A model generated the notes under the pieces. That model was given only the letters and a program-made list of their open reading frames with translations, had not been told where the DNA came from and ran no database searches. From JBNFVY01 sp049943335 (lineage in GTDB: Bacteria > Pseudomonadota > Alphaproteobacteria > Rhodobacterales > Rhodobacteraceae): a DNA stretch of 64,000 nucleotides. Shown here piece by piece: positions 33,217 through 42,271 of this stretch. The DNA lies in NCBI RefSeq assembly GCF_049943335.1, contig NZ_JBNFVY010000001.1:1-64000 (forward strand). The letters run 5' to 3'. The translations under genes were made by a program, and so were the position numbers. Position 1 is the first letter of the stretch. Each line of letters opens with the position of its first letter.

Positions 33217-34335
33217 TCAGACACGCATCGGCATAACGACATAGACGGCACTGGTGTCATTGCCTTCGCGCATAAGGGTCGGATCGCCAGACGAATTGAA
33301 CAGGAAGACCGCGTTTTCACGATCCACCTGGCTGGCGATTTCCAGCAAGTACTTGGCGTTAAAGCCGATATCCAGATGTTCGTCGGCGTAGGCCACGATC
33401 AGCTCTTCTTCGGCTGCGCCCGCATCGGGGGCGTTGACCGACAGGGTCAACTTGTCTTCCTCAAGGCTCAGCTTGACGGCGCGGCTCCGCTCGGACGACA
33501 CGGTGGCCACGCGGTCGACGGCCTTGGCAAATTCGGCCGCGTCCACTTCCAGCTTGCGGGTGTTTCCGGTGGGAATGACACGGGTGTAATCCGGGAAGGT
33601 TCCGTCAATCACCTTGGATGTCAAAGTGATCTGCGGCGTGGCAAACCGAATCTTGGTTTCAGACACCGACACGGCGATTTGCATATCGTCGTCGTCCAAC
33701 AACTTGCGCAATTCGCCCACCGTCTTGCGGGGCACGATCACGCCGGGCATGGTTTCGGCGCCGTCGGGCAGGTCCGCATCAATCCGGGCCAGACGGTGGC
33801 CGTCTGTCGCCACGCAGCGCAGCACCTTGCCCCCTTCGGCATCGGCCACGTGCATGTAGACACCGTTCAGGTAATAACGCGTCTCTTCGGTGGAAATCGC
33901 AAACTTCGACTTGTCGAACAGGCGGCGCAAGACTGGCGCGGGCGCACTGAAGTTGGCCGTATATTCCGAACTGGCCATGATCGGGAAATCTTCCCGCGGC
34001 AGGGTCGCCAGCGAAAAGTTGGATCGCCCTGCTTCGACCGACAGGCGCCCCGAAGCGCCATCATCGATCAAGGTGACCAGCGCGCCATCGGGTAGCTTTC
34101 GCACAATTTCGTGCAACGTGACCGCAGAGACCGTCGTGGCGCCAGAGCGCTCGACCATGGCCGGGGCCTTGTCGACCACTTCGATATCCAGGTCCGTCGC
34201 GCGGAACTGCACTTCGTTGCCTTCGGCTTCGATCAGCACATTGGCCAGGATCGGGATCGTGTTTCGCCGCTCGACCACTGACTGCGCCTGGCCTACGGCC
34301 TTCAATAATGCCGCACGTTCGATGCTGAACTTCAT
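33217..34335 (-). CDS. dnaN: DNA polymerase III sliding clamp (beta subunit)
   Basis: The beta clamp, 372 aa, three repeated clamp domains. Marks are MKFSIERAALLKAVGQAQSV at the start, ERRNTIPILANVLIEA near 25, LPDGALVTLI, the second-domain TRYYLNGVYMHV and ATDGHRLARIDADLP, and the C-terminal PTLMREGNDTSAVYVVMPMRV (quoted in part), which ends with the hydrophobic cleft-binding strand. The ATG at 34335 begins the canonical N-terminus; the longer frame is not conserved. It is 123 bases after dnaA and 24 before recF. Confidence 0.97.
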   Translation of the reverse strand: MKFSIERAALLKAVGQAQSVVERRNTIPILANVLIEAEGNEVQFRATDLDIEVVDKAPAMVERSGATTVSAVTLHEIVRKLPDGALVTLIDDGASGRLSVEAGRSNFSLATLPREDFPIMASSEYTANFSAPAPVLRRLFDKSKFAISTEETRYYLNGVYMHVADAEGGKVLRCVATDGHRLARIDADLPDGAETMPGVIVPRKTVGELRKLLDDDDMQIAVSVSETKIRFATPQITLTSKVIDGTFPDYTRVIPTGNTRKLEVDAAEFAKAVDRVATVSSERSRAVKLSLEEDKLTLSVNAPDAGAAEEELIVAYADEHLDIGFNAKYLLEIASQVDRENAVFLFNSSGDPTLMREGNDTSAVYVVMPMRV

Positions 34336-34458
34336 GCCACCCTCGTTCAGATGTTCCGGGGCGGCGAGATTACCGCATCGCGCGCGCCTGGCAAGTTGAT
34401 TTGTTAAGGGAGACATTCTGCGGTTGCGAGCGCGGCGTCAAGGCCACGCTCACCGCCT

Positions 34459-35841
34459 TCAAGCTTCCAGTGACCGGCGGAGCATTTCCAGATCGTCGGC
34501 AATCTGGCTGTCCTTGGCGCGGAGCTCTTCGATCCGCTTGACCCCGTGCATCACGGTGGTGTGGTCGCGCCCGCCGAACCGGCGGCCGATTTCCGGCAGC
34601 GACCGGGACGTCAGCTGCTTGGCCAGAAACATGGCGACCTGGCGCGGACGCGCGATATTGCGCACCCGCTTGGGGCCCAACAGGTCGGACAGGCGAATGT
34701 TGTAGTGCTCGGACACGCGGCGCTGAATTTCTTCGACCGTGACCTTGCGTTCCGAGGCGCGCAAGATATCGGCCAGGCAATCTTCGGCCAATTCCAGCGA
34801 AATTTCTCGGTCCACCAGCGACGCGAAAGCATAGAGCCGCATCAGCGCGCCTTCCAGTACGCGCACATTGGTGCTGATGCGATGGGCCAGAAATTCCAGA
34901 ACGCCATCGGCGATTTTCAGATCAGGGTACTGCGCCGCAAAGGCTTCGGCCTTGCTTTGCATCACGCCAAGACGCAGCTCATAGTCGGTCGGGTGCAAAT
35001 CCGCGATCAGGCCGCACTGCAGCCGCGATTTGATCCGCTCTTCAAGGTCCTTGATTTCACCGGGCGCGCGATCACCGGAAATAATGATCTGCTTGTTCTG
35101 ATCCACAAGCGCGTTGAACGTGTGAAAGAATTCCTCTTGCGTGCTGTCCTTGCCAGCGATGAACTGCACGTCGTCGACCATCAGCACATCGACCGAGCGG
35201 AACAGTTGCTTGAAATCCATCATGGTGCGGTCGCGCAGTGCCTGGATAAAGCGGTACATGAATTGTTCGGCCGACAGGTAAACGACCTTTAATTCAGGGC
35301 AGGACGCCTGAAGTTCGTGCGCGATGGCGTGCATCAGGTGCGTTTTGCCTAATCCGACACCCCCATACAGAAACAGCGGGTTGAACGTGACCGGGCCGCC
35401 TTCCGCAACACGGCGCGCGACCGCATGGGCCAAGGCGTTCGGTTTACCGACGACGAAATTATCGAACGTAAAGCGCGGATCCAGTGGCGCACCGATTTCA
35501 GGACCCGCTTCGGGCGCAGGCTTGGCGGCGCTGTAGGTCTTGGGCGACTCGGCAGGTGCCACCGCCGCAGCAGCGACGTTTTTCGGCACGGCGGCCCCCA
35601 TGGCCGGAACGACGAAATCGACTCGGTTGATCGACTTGTTGGTCGCGTTCAGGCGCTGCAGAATCTGTTCCCCGAAATTGCGCCTTACCCAGTTGCCCAT
35701 GAAGTTGGTGGGAACGTGGAACGTTGCCACGCCTTGCGCCAAATCGCGAAATTCCAGAGGTTCAATCCAGTTTGTGTAGTTGTTCTTTCCTACTGATATT
35801 AGCAGCTCTTCTCGGACGCGTCCCCAAGTGTCATTCGTCAT
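34459..35841 (-). CDS. dnaA: Chromosomal replication initiator DnaA
   Basis: AAA+ initiator that melts oriC, 460 aa. Domain I (residues 1-90) has the WGRVREELLISVGKNNYTNW helix. Domain III has Walker A YGGVGLGKTHLMHAI near 165, Walker B LMVDDVQFIAGKDSTQEEFF near 227 and a box VII arginine region. Domain IV carries the DnaA signature GGRDHTTVMHGVKRIEEL near 430. No cluster of DnaA boxes is visible next to the gene, so oriC is probably elsewhere. A rhodanese gene lies 31 bases upstream on the same strand, and the shared promoter region carries four GANTC sites. Confidence 0.98.
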   Translation of the reverse strand: MTNDTWGRVREELLISVGKNNYTNWIEPLEFRDLAQGVATFHVPTNFMGNWVRRNFGEQILQRLNATNKSINRVDFVVPAMGAAVPKNVAAAAVAPAESPKTYSAAKPAPEAGPEIGAPLDPRFTFDNFVVGKPNALAHAVARRVAEGGPVTFNPLFLYGGVGLGKTHLMHAIAHELQASCPELKVVYLSAEQFMYRFIQALRDRTMMDFKQLFRSVDVLMVDDVQFIAGKDSTQEEFFHTFNALVDQNKQIIISGDRAPGEIKDLEERIKSRLQCGLIADLHPTDYELRLGVMQSKAEAFAAQYPDLKIADGVLEFLAHRISTNVRVLEGALMRLYAFASLVDREISLELAEDCLADILRASERKVTVEEIQRRVSEHYNIRLSDLLGPKRVRNIARPRQVAMFLAKQLTSRSLPEIGRRFGGRDHTTVMHGVKRIEELRAKDSQIADDLEMLRRSLEA

Positions 35842-35872
35842 TTTTATCTTCGACCCAGATTTTAATTGTTGT

Positions 35873-36322
35873 TCAGGACTGCCTCCAGGGCAGCCCCCGG
35901 GTTTTCCAGCCGTTTACGGCCCCCCGATGGTTCTGCTCATCCAAGTCGCCTTCAAAGCCCTCAGCCACATTGAGACATCGCACCGAACGGCCAGCAGCGG
36001 ACAGTTCGGCAGCGACGGCTCGTGCCGCGTGCATTGATCTGGCCCCGGAACGGCATATGAACAACACACAATCAGGGACCTCATCCCCCAATTCGTTCAT
36101 AAGCTGCTCCGCGAACAGCGGATTTTTAGACATGTTCGGATACTGGGCCCACTCAACACACACGAGTGATTTTCCCAGCCCCGAGAGATCAGGCACACCG
36201 ACGAAACCCCATTCGGCGGTTGTCCTGACATCGATTAGCACTGACTTCGGATCAGATTTCAAAATCTCCCAAGCTTCGGCTGGATTAACCTCGCCGACGC
36301 CCGAACCTAAGTCGGTTGTCAT
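35873..36322 (-). CDS. Rhodanese-like domain protein upstream of dnaA
   Basis: A single-domain rhodanese of 149 aa. It starts with NPAEAWEILKSDPKSVLIDVRTTAEW and has the active loop CRSGARSMHAA (Cys near residue 102). Such proteins carry sulfur as a persulfide or act in detoxification and regulation; the six-residue loop fits sulfurtransferases. The ATG at 36322 is preferred to an upstream one because the domain begins soon after and a G-rich ribosome site precedes it. It is 31 bases upstream of dnaA, so dnaA is probably transcribed through or with it. Confidence 0.85.
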   Translation of the reverse strand: MTTDLGSGVGEVNPAEAWEILKSDPKSVLIDVRTTAEWGFVGVPDLSGLGKSLVCVEWAQYPNMSKNPLFAEQLMNELGDEVPDCVLFICRSGARSMHAARAVAAELSAAGRSVRCLNVAEGFEGDLDEQNHRGAVNGWKTRGLPWRQS

Positions 36323-36346
36323 CGCATGTCCCCCCCAAGACGACGT

Positions 36347-36470
36347 GAATCGCATATGCAAGCTAGCAACCTGTCAGATGCCGGCGCAATGAAACGTTTA
36401 ACTTGACTCTAAGATTGGCCAGACGAATCCCGGAAGGCCCTGAAAAGCGCCAACCGGCCGCGTCAGATTC
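36347..36470. promoter_or_regulatory. Four GANTC sites upstream of the rhodanese-dnaA unit
   Basis: GAATC at 36347-36351, GACTC at 36405-36409, GAATC at 36425-36429 and GATTC at 36466-36470, in 124 bases. They lie between the start of the rhodanese gene and the rpsT terminator, where the promoter for rhodanese-dnaA must be. In Caulobacter dnaA transcription depends on methylation of GANTC in its promoter. A weak CTGACA element on the minus strand near 36371-36376 may be the -35 region. Confidence 0.65.
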
Positions 36471-36484
36471 GCCACATCACCAAC

Positions 36485-36513
36485 AAAAAAACGCGCCGCA
36501 GGGCGCGTTTTTT
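36485..36513 (-). terminator. Intrinsic terminator of rpsT (bidirectional shape)
   Basis: A tract of seven A (36485-36491), stem CGCGCC / GGCGCG (36492-36497 with 36502-36507), four-base loop GCAG, then six T (36508-36513). The A and T tracts extend the stem. It is 21 bases after the rpsT stop and has the form of a terminator on either strand. Confidence 0.9.
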
Positions 36514-36534
36514 AGGCGGTTTGAAAGCGACGGT

Positions 36535-36798
36535 TCAGCCCAGCGCTTTGACCCGTGCGGCAAGGCGCGAGATTTTCCGCGCTGCAGTATTCTTGTGCGT
36601 AATGCCCTTGGACACACCGCGCATGATTTCCGGCTGAGCAACCTTGAGCGCGGCGGCAGCGGCAGCCTGATCGCCCGATGCGATAGCTTCTTCGACATTG
36701 CGAACAAAGGTGCGGATGCGCGAACGGCGGTTCTTGTTGATGGCGGCGCGGCGATCGTTCTGACGTGCGCGCTTCTTGGCCTGGGGCGAATTTGCCAT
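36535..36798 (-). CDS. rpsT: 30S ribosomal protein S20
   Basis: An 87-residue basic protein that binds 16S rRNA early in 30S assembly. It has the standard start MANSPQAKKRARQNDRRAAI, the central KNRRSRIRTFVRNVEEAI and the C-terminal HKNTAARKISRLAARVKAL. It is monocistronic, closed by a clear terminator. The 145 bases upstream hold two more GANTC sequences (36871-36875 and 36921-36925) and a short G5/C5 hairpin at 36917-36932 that may follow the enoyl-CoA hydratase gene. Confidence 0.98.
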   Translation of the reverse strand: MANSPQAKKRARQNDRRAAINKNRRSRIRTFVRNVEEAIASGDQAAAAAALKVAQPEIMRGVSKGITHKNTAARKISRLAARVKALG

Positions 36799-36943
36799 TG
36801 TCGGTTCCCTCTCTCGGGTCTGTTACATTTCGTTTGCGCAACAGGGCCCGGGCGGCAAAACGGCCGGTTCGACTCAAGCCTGAGCGGGCTACGCGCGCAT
36901 GTAGAGGTGGCATATAGGGGGAATCACCCCCCTTGGGAAGCCC

Positions 36944-37720
36944 TTATTTGTCGCGGAATTGCGGCTGGCGTTTTTCCATGAAGGCATCCATGCCTTCTTT
37001 TTGATCCTCGGTCGCGAAAAGCCCGTGGAACACGCGCCGCTCCCAGACCAGCCCCTCTTGCAGCGTCATCTCATACGACTTGTTCACCGCCTCTTTCGCG
37101 GCAATGGCAGACAGCATGGATTTCTCGGCGATCTTCTCGGCCGTGGCCCTGGCGTCTTCCATCAGCTTCTTGGCCGGGACCACCCGGCTGACCAACCCGG
37201 CCCGCTCGGCCTCTTCGGCGTCCATGAAGCGCCCGGTCAGATGCATTTCCATCGACTTGGACTTGCCCACGTAGCGGGTCAGGCGCTGGGTGCCGCCCAG
37301 GCCGGCAATAACGCCCAGATTGATCTCGGGCTGGCCGAACTTGGCCGTGTCGGCCGCAATGATGAAATCGCACATCATCGCCAGTTCACAGCCGCCGCCC
37401 AGCGCATAGCCCGACACGGCTGCGATGATCGGTTTGCGGAACTTGTTGATCGCATCGCCCTCGGGGCCGAACATGTCCGACAGGAACACATCGGTAAAGG
37501 ACAGCGGGGCCATTTCCTTGATGTCGGCACCCGCAGCAAAGGCCTTTTCAGACCCGGTCAGAATGATACAGCGCACCTTGTCGTCAGCGTCGGCTTCGGC
37601 AAGGGCACTGCCCAATTCCGTGAGCAGCTGCTTGTTAAGAGCATTCAGCGCATCGGGCCGGTTCAGCGTAATCGTTGTCACCGAATCCTGCGTATCGAGG
37701 AGAAGTGTTTTGTAAGCCAT
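36944..37720 (-). CDS. Enoyl-CoA hydratase
   Basis: Crotonase-family enzyme that hydrates trans-2-enoyl-CoA in fatty-acid beta-oxidation, 258 aa. The oxyanion hole is in AFAAGADIKEM near residue 63 and VSGYALGGGCELAMMCD near 105. Both catalytic glutamates are expected in GGGCELAM and in PEINLGVIAGLGGTQRL near 135; both are seen. The N-terminus TITLNRPDALNALNKQLL is typical. It stands between rpsT and mutM on the same strand. It is not part of a visible fatty-acid operon. Confidence 0.92.
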   Translation of the reverse strand: MAYKTLLLDTQDSVTTITLNRPDALNALNKQLLTELGSALAEADADDKVRCIILTGSEKAFAAGADIKEMAPLSFTDVFLSDMFGPEGDAINKFRKPIIAAVSGYALGGGCELAMMCDFIIAADTAKFGQPEINLGVIAGLGGTQRLTRYVGKSKSMEMHLTGRFMDAEEAERAGLVSRVVPAKKLMEDARATAEKIAEKSMLSAIAAKEAVNKSYEMTLQEGLVWERRVFHGLFATEDQKEGMDAFMEKRQPQFRDK

Positions 37721-37779
37721 TTGGCGCCCCCTGGTAACTTGTTGCCCCTACTCCTATCAGCCCGGACCCGGCAATCAAG

Positions 37780-38631
37780 CTATCTTTGGCAGCCTGGGCA
37801 ATAGAATGACGACCGGCCCGATTGCACGATGCGCGCGACATGCCCGTTGCATCCGGGCCGCGTGCAGGCTGCGCCCTCGCGGCCATAGACAGCGAAGGCA
37901 TGTTGGAAATAGCCCAGTTCGCCATCTGCCTGCCGGTAATCGCGCAGCGACGATCCGCCTGCCGCGATCGCCTCGCTCAGCACCTCGCGGATCAGTGGCA
38001 CCAGCGCTTCGGCGCGCCGGACCGCAATCCGCCCGGCATGGCGAGCCGGGTGGATGCCGGCGCGGTGCAAAACCTCGCACACATAAATGTTGCCCAGGCC
38101 CGCAACGATGCTCTGGTCCAGAAGCGCGGATTTGATTGGCGTTCTGCGCCCCTTCAGGCGCGCTGCCAGATATGGCCCGTCAAAAGCGTTGCCCAGCGGT
38201 TCCGGGCCCAGACCGGCCAACAGCTTGTGCTGGTTTTCGGCGTTACTTGGCAGCAGGTCCATCGCGCCGAACCGGCGCGGATCGTTGAACGTGATGCGCG
38301 CGCCGCTTTCCATATGAAGCGCGACATGATCGTGCTTTTGCGGCGGCTGATGATCATGAAAGAAAGCGCCAACTTTGGCCCCGGAAATCAACATGCGCCC
38401 CGACATGCCCAAGTGGATCAGCAGGCTTTCCCCTGTGTCCAGATCGGCCAGAATATACTTGGACCGGCGGCGCAACTGAAGGACACACGCGCCCGTCAGA
38501 CGCGCGGCCATATCGGGCGGAAACGGCCAGCGCAGATCGGGGCGGTTCACATCGGCGCGCGCAATACGCACGCCTTCCATCACCGGGGCAAGGCCACGGC
38601 GCACGGTTTCAACCTCGGGCAGTTCGGGCAT
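37780..38631 (-). CDS. mutM: Formamidopyrimidine-DNA glycosylase
   Basis: Bifunctional glycosylase/AP lyase that removes 8-oxoguanine and FAPy lesions, 283 aa. The catalytic proline and glutamate are in MPELPEVETVRRGL (Pro2, Glu3), with the conserved lysine in LRRRSKYILADLD. The helix-two-turn-helix has LDQSIVAGLGNIYVCEVLH near 160, and the zinc finger CTRPGCNGHVARIVQSGRSS to YCPGCQ is complete. It works with MutY, also in this window. It directly follows the membrane protein gene at 38632 and overlaps nothing. Confidence 0.96.
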   Translation of the reverse strand: MPELPEVETVRRGLAPVMEGVRIARADVNRPDLRWPFPPDMAARLTGACVLQLRRRSKYILADLDTGESLLIHLGMSGRMLISGAKVGAFFHDHQPPQKHDHVALHMESGARITFNDPRRFGAMDLLPSNAENQHKLLAGLGPEPLGNAFDGPYLAARLKGRRTPIKSALLDQSIVAGLGNIYVCEVLHRAGIHPARHAGRIAVRRAEALVPLIREVLSEAIAAGGSSLRDYRQADGELGYFQHAFAVYGREGAACTRPGCNGHVARIVQSGRSSFYCPGCQR

Positions 38632-39225
38632 TCAGAGCCTTGTGTTGATTTCAAGCCAGCGAACCAGCTTTCGCTTCAACTTAAGGCTGCCCCGGACAGT
38701 TTTGAAGACCTCGCCGCGCTTCCCGTCATCGAAGAATAGCACCAGGCTGTACTGCCTGTTGTCCTCAACATCTTCCAGACGGCGCAGATCCAGCTTGCGC
38801 GTCATCATCCAGAAATTGCGATAGATCAGCCAATGACCATGGATTTCCACCTTATAGGTGTGAATCCAGAACAGGTAGTACCCGGCGATCACCCAGGCCA
38901 GCACGTATTCTTCGATGGCGAAGCGCCCGACAAACGGCACACCGTCCGACAAGATCGGGTAAGGACAGAGCAAAACCATAAGCAACGTGACCAAAGCGGT
39001 CGAAACGGCACGCAGACCCAATGTGGCTGGAAACACCTCATGCGTCATGCTGCCGTCGGTGGGTTCGTCCTGGCCCATCGTGGCCAGCCCTGTCCACGCC
39101 TGATTCATCAGATCGCCGGACCCGTACATGGCCTGCCGGAAATACTTCATTCCACGCAAGTTCAACACGTACCACAGCCCCAAACCGATCAGCAGATAGG
39201 GGACAAGAGGGGCCAGAACTTTCAT
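38632..39225 (-). CDS. Conserved-looking membrane protein of unknown function
   Basis: A 197-residue protein I cannot place in a family. Hydrophobic spans lie near residues 4-22 (APLVPYLLIGLGLWYVL), 73-93 (STALVTLLMVLLCPYPIL) and 108-126 (VLAWVIAGYYLFWIHTY). The rest, about 70 residues, is a charged C-terminal region rich in Leu/Arg (DLRRLEDVEDNRQYSLVLFF, LKLKRKLVRWLEIN). This tail is probably a folded cytoplasmic domain. Its stop touches the mutM start, so it is likely upstream in the same operon. It is divergent from ubiE, 79 bases apart. Confidence 0.65.
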   Translation of the reverse strand: MKVLAPLVPYLLIGLGLWYVLNLRGMKYFRQAMYGSGDLMNQAWTGLATMGQDEPTDGSMTHEVFPATLGLRAVSTALVTLLMVLLCPYPILSDGVPFVGRFAIEEYVLAWVIAGYYLFWIHTYKVEIHGHWLIYRNFWMMTRKLDLRRLEDVEDNRQYSLVLFFDDGKRGEVFKTVRGSLKLKRKLVRWLEINTRL

Positions 39226-39304
39226 AACGCGTCACTTTGGGTGTTTGTCTCTTTCATCGTGACACTATATCGAGACTTTGCAGAGATTATGGCGGACCAC
39301 GGGC

Positions 39305-40048
39305 ATGACCGAGAAGACGACGCACTTTGGATTTAAGGACGTGGCCGAAGATCAGAAGGCCGGCATGGTGCATGGGGTCTTCACATCGGTGGCGTCGAAA
39401 TACGACATCATGAACGATGTGATGAGCATGGGCATCCACCGGGTCTGGAAAGACGCGATGATGGATTGGCTGGCGCCGCGCCCCGGTCAACGCCTGTTGG
39501 ACGTGGCCGGCGGCACCGGCGACGTTTCCTTCCGCTTTCTTGATCGCGCCCCGGGCGCCAGCGCAACCGTGCTGGACATGACCGAAAGCATGCTGATCGA
39601 AGGGCGCAAACGGGCCGAAGCCGGGCAGATGTCCGATCATTTGGATTGGGTGGTGGGCGATGCCATGGCCCTGCCGTTCGAAGCGAACCAGTTCGACGTC
39701 TACACGATCAGCTTTGGGATACGAAATGTGACGCGCGTTCAAGACGCGCTGGACGAAGCCTTTCGTGTGCTCAAACCCGGCGGGCGGCTGATGGTGCTGG
39801 AATTCAGCCAACTGCCCAACGAAGGGCTGCAAAAGCTGTATGATCTGTACAGTTTCAACGTGATCCCGCGCATGGGTCAGGCCATTGCCGGCGATCGCGA
39901 CAGCTATCAGTACCTGGTGGAATCGATCCGGAAGTTCCCCAATCAGGAAACGTTCGCGCATATGATCCGATCTGCCGGGTTCGGGCAGGTCAAATACCGG
40001 AATTTGAGCATGGGCATCGCCGCCCTGCATTCCGGCTGGAAGCTCTGA
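39305..40048 (+). CDS. ubiE: Ubiquinone/menaquinone C-methyltransferase UbiE
   Basis: SAM-dependent methyltransferase for the C-methylation step of ubiquinone synthesis, 247 aa. It has the UbiE opening FGFKDVAEDQKAGMVHGVF and YDIMNDVMSMGIHRVWKDA, the SAM motif LLDVAGGTGDVSFRFLDRAP near residue 60, and ISFGIRNVTRVQDALDEAFRVLKPGGRL near 145. The ATG at 39305 is preferred over a TTG nine codons earlier because the conserved TTHFGF start is close behind. It heads the ubiE-ubiB pair; ubiB follows after three bases. Confidence 0.95.
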   Translation: MTEKTTHFGFKDVAEDQKAGMVHGVFTSVASKYDIMNDVMSMGIHRVWKDAMMDWLAPRPGQRLLDVAGGTGDVSFRFLDRAPGASATVLDMTESMLIEGRKRAEAGQMSDHLDWVVGDAMALPFEANQFDVYTISFGIRNVTRVQDALDEAFRVLKPGGRLMVLEFSQLPNEGLQKLYDLYSFNVIPRMGQAIAGDRDSYQYLVESIRKFPNQETFAHMIRSAGFGQVKYRNLSMGIAALHSGWKL

Positions 40049-40051
40049 GCG

Positions 40052-41587
40052 ATGCGCGGTCCCCACAATATCTGGCGGCTGATCCGCACCGGTGCCACGA
40101 TGGAGCGCACCGGCGCGATGCGCGTGGTGCTCGAAGCATTGGACGCACCGCTTCCCCTGCGCATCGCCGCCCGCATCCTTGGCTGGCCGTTTCAATGGGT
40201 GGGCTACAAGGGGGATTCGGCGCAACCGCCGGTGACACGCGCCCTGACCGCCCTAGGCCCGGCATACATCAAGTTCGGCCAGATCCTGTCAACGCGCCCC
40301 GACGTGGTCGGCGAAGATCTGGCACTGCAGCTCCAGGTCTTGCAGGACAAGCTGCCCCCCTTTTCGCGCGACACTGCCATCAAGACTATTGAGCATGAAC
40401 TGGGGGCCAAGGCCGACACCCTGTTCACCGACATTTCCGAGCCGGTTGCTGCCGCGTCCATCGCGCAAGTTCACCGCGCCCGCCGCCTGGACACCGGTCA
40501 GGACGTGGCGATCAAGGTGTTGCGCCCAGGGATCGAACGCGCCTTCCGCCGCGATATCGACGCCTTTTACTTCGCCGCCAATGTGATTGAACGCCTTTCC
40601 CCCGCCTCGCGCCGTTTGCGGCCGACGGACGTGATCGAACATTTCGAGGGCGTGGTCATGGGCGAACTGGATCTGCGGCTGGAAAGCGCCAGCGCCGCCG
40701 AATTTGCCGCGAAAACCCAGGACGACGCAGGTTTTCGCGTCCCATCGGTCGAATGGCATTTGTCCAGCAAACGAGTCATGACGCTGGCATGGGCCGAAGG
40801 TATCCCGGCCAATGATCTGGCCGCTGTTTCGGCCGCCGGGCACAACCGGCCCCAGATTGCCGCGCGCATCCTGCAGATGTTCCTCAGCCACGCCCTGCGC
40901 GATGGGTTCTTTCACGCCGACATGCACCACGGCAACCTCAAGATCGCGCCGAACGGGGATGTCATCGCGCTCGATTTCGGGATTATGGGCCGGATCGACG
41001 CCTACACCCGCCGAGTTTATGCAGAAATCCTGTATGGCTTCATCAAGCGCGATTACCGCCGCGTGGCCGAAGTGCACTTTGAAGCCGGATACGTACCGGC
41101 CGACCGGGATGTCGATGAATTCGCGCGGGCCCTGCATGCGGTGGGCGAGCCGATATTCGGCATGGATGCCTCGCATATCTCAATGGCGCGGCTGCTGAGC
41201 TACCTGTTCGAGGTGACCGAGCGTTTCGGTATGGAAACACGCACCGAACTGATCCTGCTGCAACGAACCATGGTCGTGGTCGAAGGGGTCGCGCGCTCAC
41301 TCGACCCGCATATCAACATCTGGGAGGTCTCTCGCCCCGTGGTTGAAAGCTATGTCAAACAGAACATCGGCCCCAAGGCGATGGCCCGCGACCTGGCACG
41401 AACAGCGCAAATTCTGGCACGCGTCGGCCCGCGCCTGCCGGAACTGGCCGAACAAATGCTGATCAAACTGTCGCAGGAAGAAAATCCTCAGCCCGAATCG
41501 AATGGCAGCTACTGGCGCAACGGCGGGGTGTTCATCCTTGGGGTTCTGCTGGCATCAGGCGTCTTCGCCCTGCTCGAATTACTGTGA
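40052..41587 (+). CDS. ubiB: Atypical kinase UbiB (ABC1/ADCK family)
   Basis: Membrane-associated ATPase/kinase-like protein needed for ubiquinone synthesis, 511 aa. The UbiB KxGQ motif is in LGPAYIKFGQILSTRPDV near residue 72, the Ala-rich loop is EPVAAASIAQVHRARR near 130, the ATP lysine is in DVAIKVLRPG, and the catalytic parts are FFHADMHHGNLKI and VIALDFGIMGRID near 285-310. Two hydrophobic spans end the protein (YWRNGGVFILGVLLASGVFALL), anchoring it. It is co-transcribed with ubiE; the flagellar flgD gene faces it at the 3' end. Confidence 0.95.
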   Translation: MRGPHNIWRLIRTGATMERTGAMRVVLEALDAPLPLRIAARILGWPFQWVGYKGDSAQPPVTRALTALGPAYIKFGQILSTRPDVVGEDLALQLQVLQDKLPPFSRDTAIKTIEHELGAKADTLFTDISEPVAAASIAQVHRARRLDTGQDVAIKVLRPGIERAFRRDIDAFYFAANVIERLSPASRRLRPTDVIEHFEGVVMGELDLRLESASAAEFAAKTQDDAGFRVPSVEWHLSSKRVMTLAWAEGIPANDLAAVSAAGHNRPQIAARILQMFLSHALRDGFFHADMHHGNLKIAPNGDVIALDFGIMGRIDAYTRRVYAEILYGFIKRDYRRVAEVHFEAGYVPADRDVDEFARALHAVGEPIFGMDASHISMARLLSYLFEVTERFGMETRTELILLQRTMVVVEGVARSLDPHINIWEVSRPVVESYVKQNIGPKAMARDLARTAQILARVGPRLPELAEQMLIKLSQEENPQPESNGSYWRNGGVFILGVLLASGVFALLELL

Positions 41588-41599
41588 AAACGCCCGGAT

Positions 41600-42256
41600 C
41601 TATTCTTCGCGCAGGGCGCTGACTTCGCCTGCTTCGATCTCGGTCCCGCTGTCCAGCACCAACAAGGTCCGCGTACCCGATACACGGGCCTCGACGATCC
41701 GCGAATAGGTTTCGGCCAGGTTGGTGCCAGTCACTTCGCCATCGGCATAGCTGACGGTTTCGAACCGGTAGGTCCCGTTGGCCACCGGCGAGCCGTTGTC
41801 CAGCACGCCCGCCCATGTCAGCGGTTCGCCAGTCAGATCAATTTCAAAGCGTTGAACCTCGGCGCCATAGCTGTCGCGAACCACCATTTCAGCAGCATCC
41901 GCCCCGGACACCAGATCGGGCGTCACGGCAATCGGCGTGCCATCGAACCGGGCCGGCGCTGCCGCCCGCGCATCCATTCCGACCCAATTGGCAACCTGGC
42001 TCATGCCGACCGTACCATTCTGCGACGCCATTTCTTCCAGCAATTGGTTGGTGCGGACCTGCTGTTCAACATTCGAAAATGTTGCCAACTGCACCGCGTA
42101 ATCGGTCGATTCGATCGGGTTCAACGGATCCTGGTTTTTGAGCTGCGCGGTCAGCATGGTCAGAAATGTTTCGAAATCCGAACTGATCGCCGTACTTTGG
42201 CTGGTCGAGTTCGCCGTTGCTGTTGTCGTCGTGCTGGTGGTTGACGTTACATCCAT
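41600..42256 (-). CDS. flgD: Flagellar hook assembly protein FlgD
   Basis: Hook scaffold (cap) protein, 218 aa. After a Ser/Thr-rich N-terminus, the conserved FLTMLTAQLKNQDPLNPIES block (about 30-50) and YAVQLATFSNVEQQVRTNQLL are diagnostic. The C-terminal FlgD Ig-like domain (VRDSYGAEVQRFEIDLTG, LTWAGVLDNGSPVANGTYRF) is present. It lies 15 bases after fliK on the minus strand, a common pairing of hook-length genes. No flgE gene is within the window. Confidence 0.92.
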   Translation of the reverse strand: MDVTSTTSTTTTATANSTSQSTAISSDFETFLTMLTAQLKNQDPLNPIESTDYAVQLATFSNVEQQVRTNQLLEEMASQNGTVGMSQVANWVGMDARAAAPARFDGTPIAVTPDLVSGADAAEMVVRDSYGAEVQRFEIDLTGEPLTWAGVLDNGSPVANGTYRFETVSYADGEVTGTNLAETYSRIVEARVSGTRTLLVLDSGTEIEAGEVSALREE

Positions 42257-42271
42257 GTTTCTTCTCTCGCC

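Noticed and set aside
35842..36534. Possible oriC next to dnaA
   Set aside because: No cluster of TTATCCACA-like boxes and no AT-rich unwinding region was found around dnaA, dnaN or gyrB; only isolated one-mismatch boxes near ccrM.
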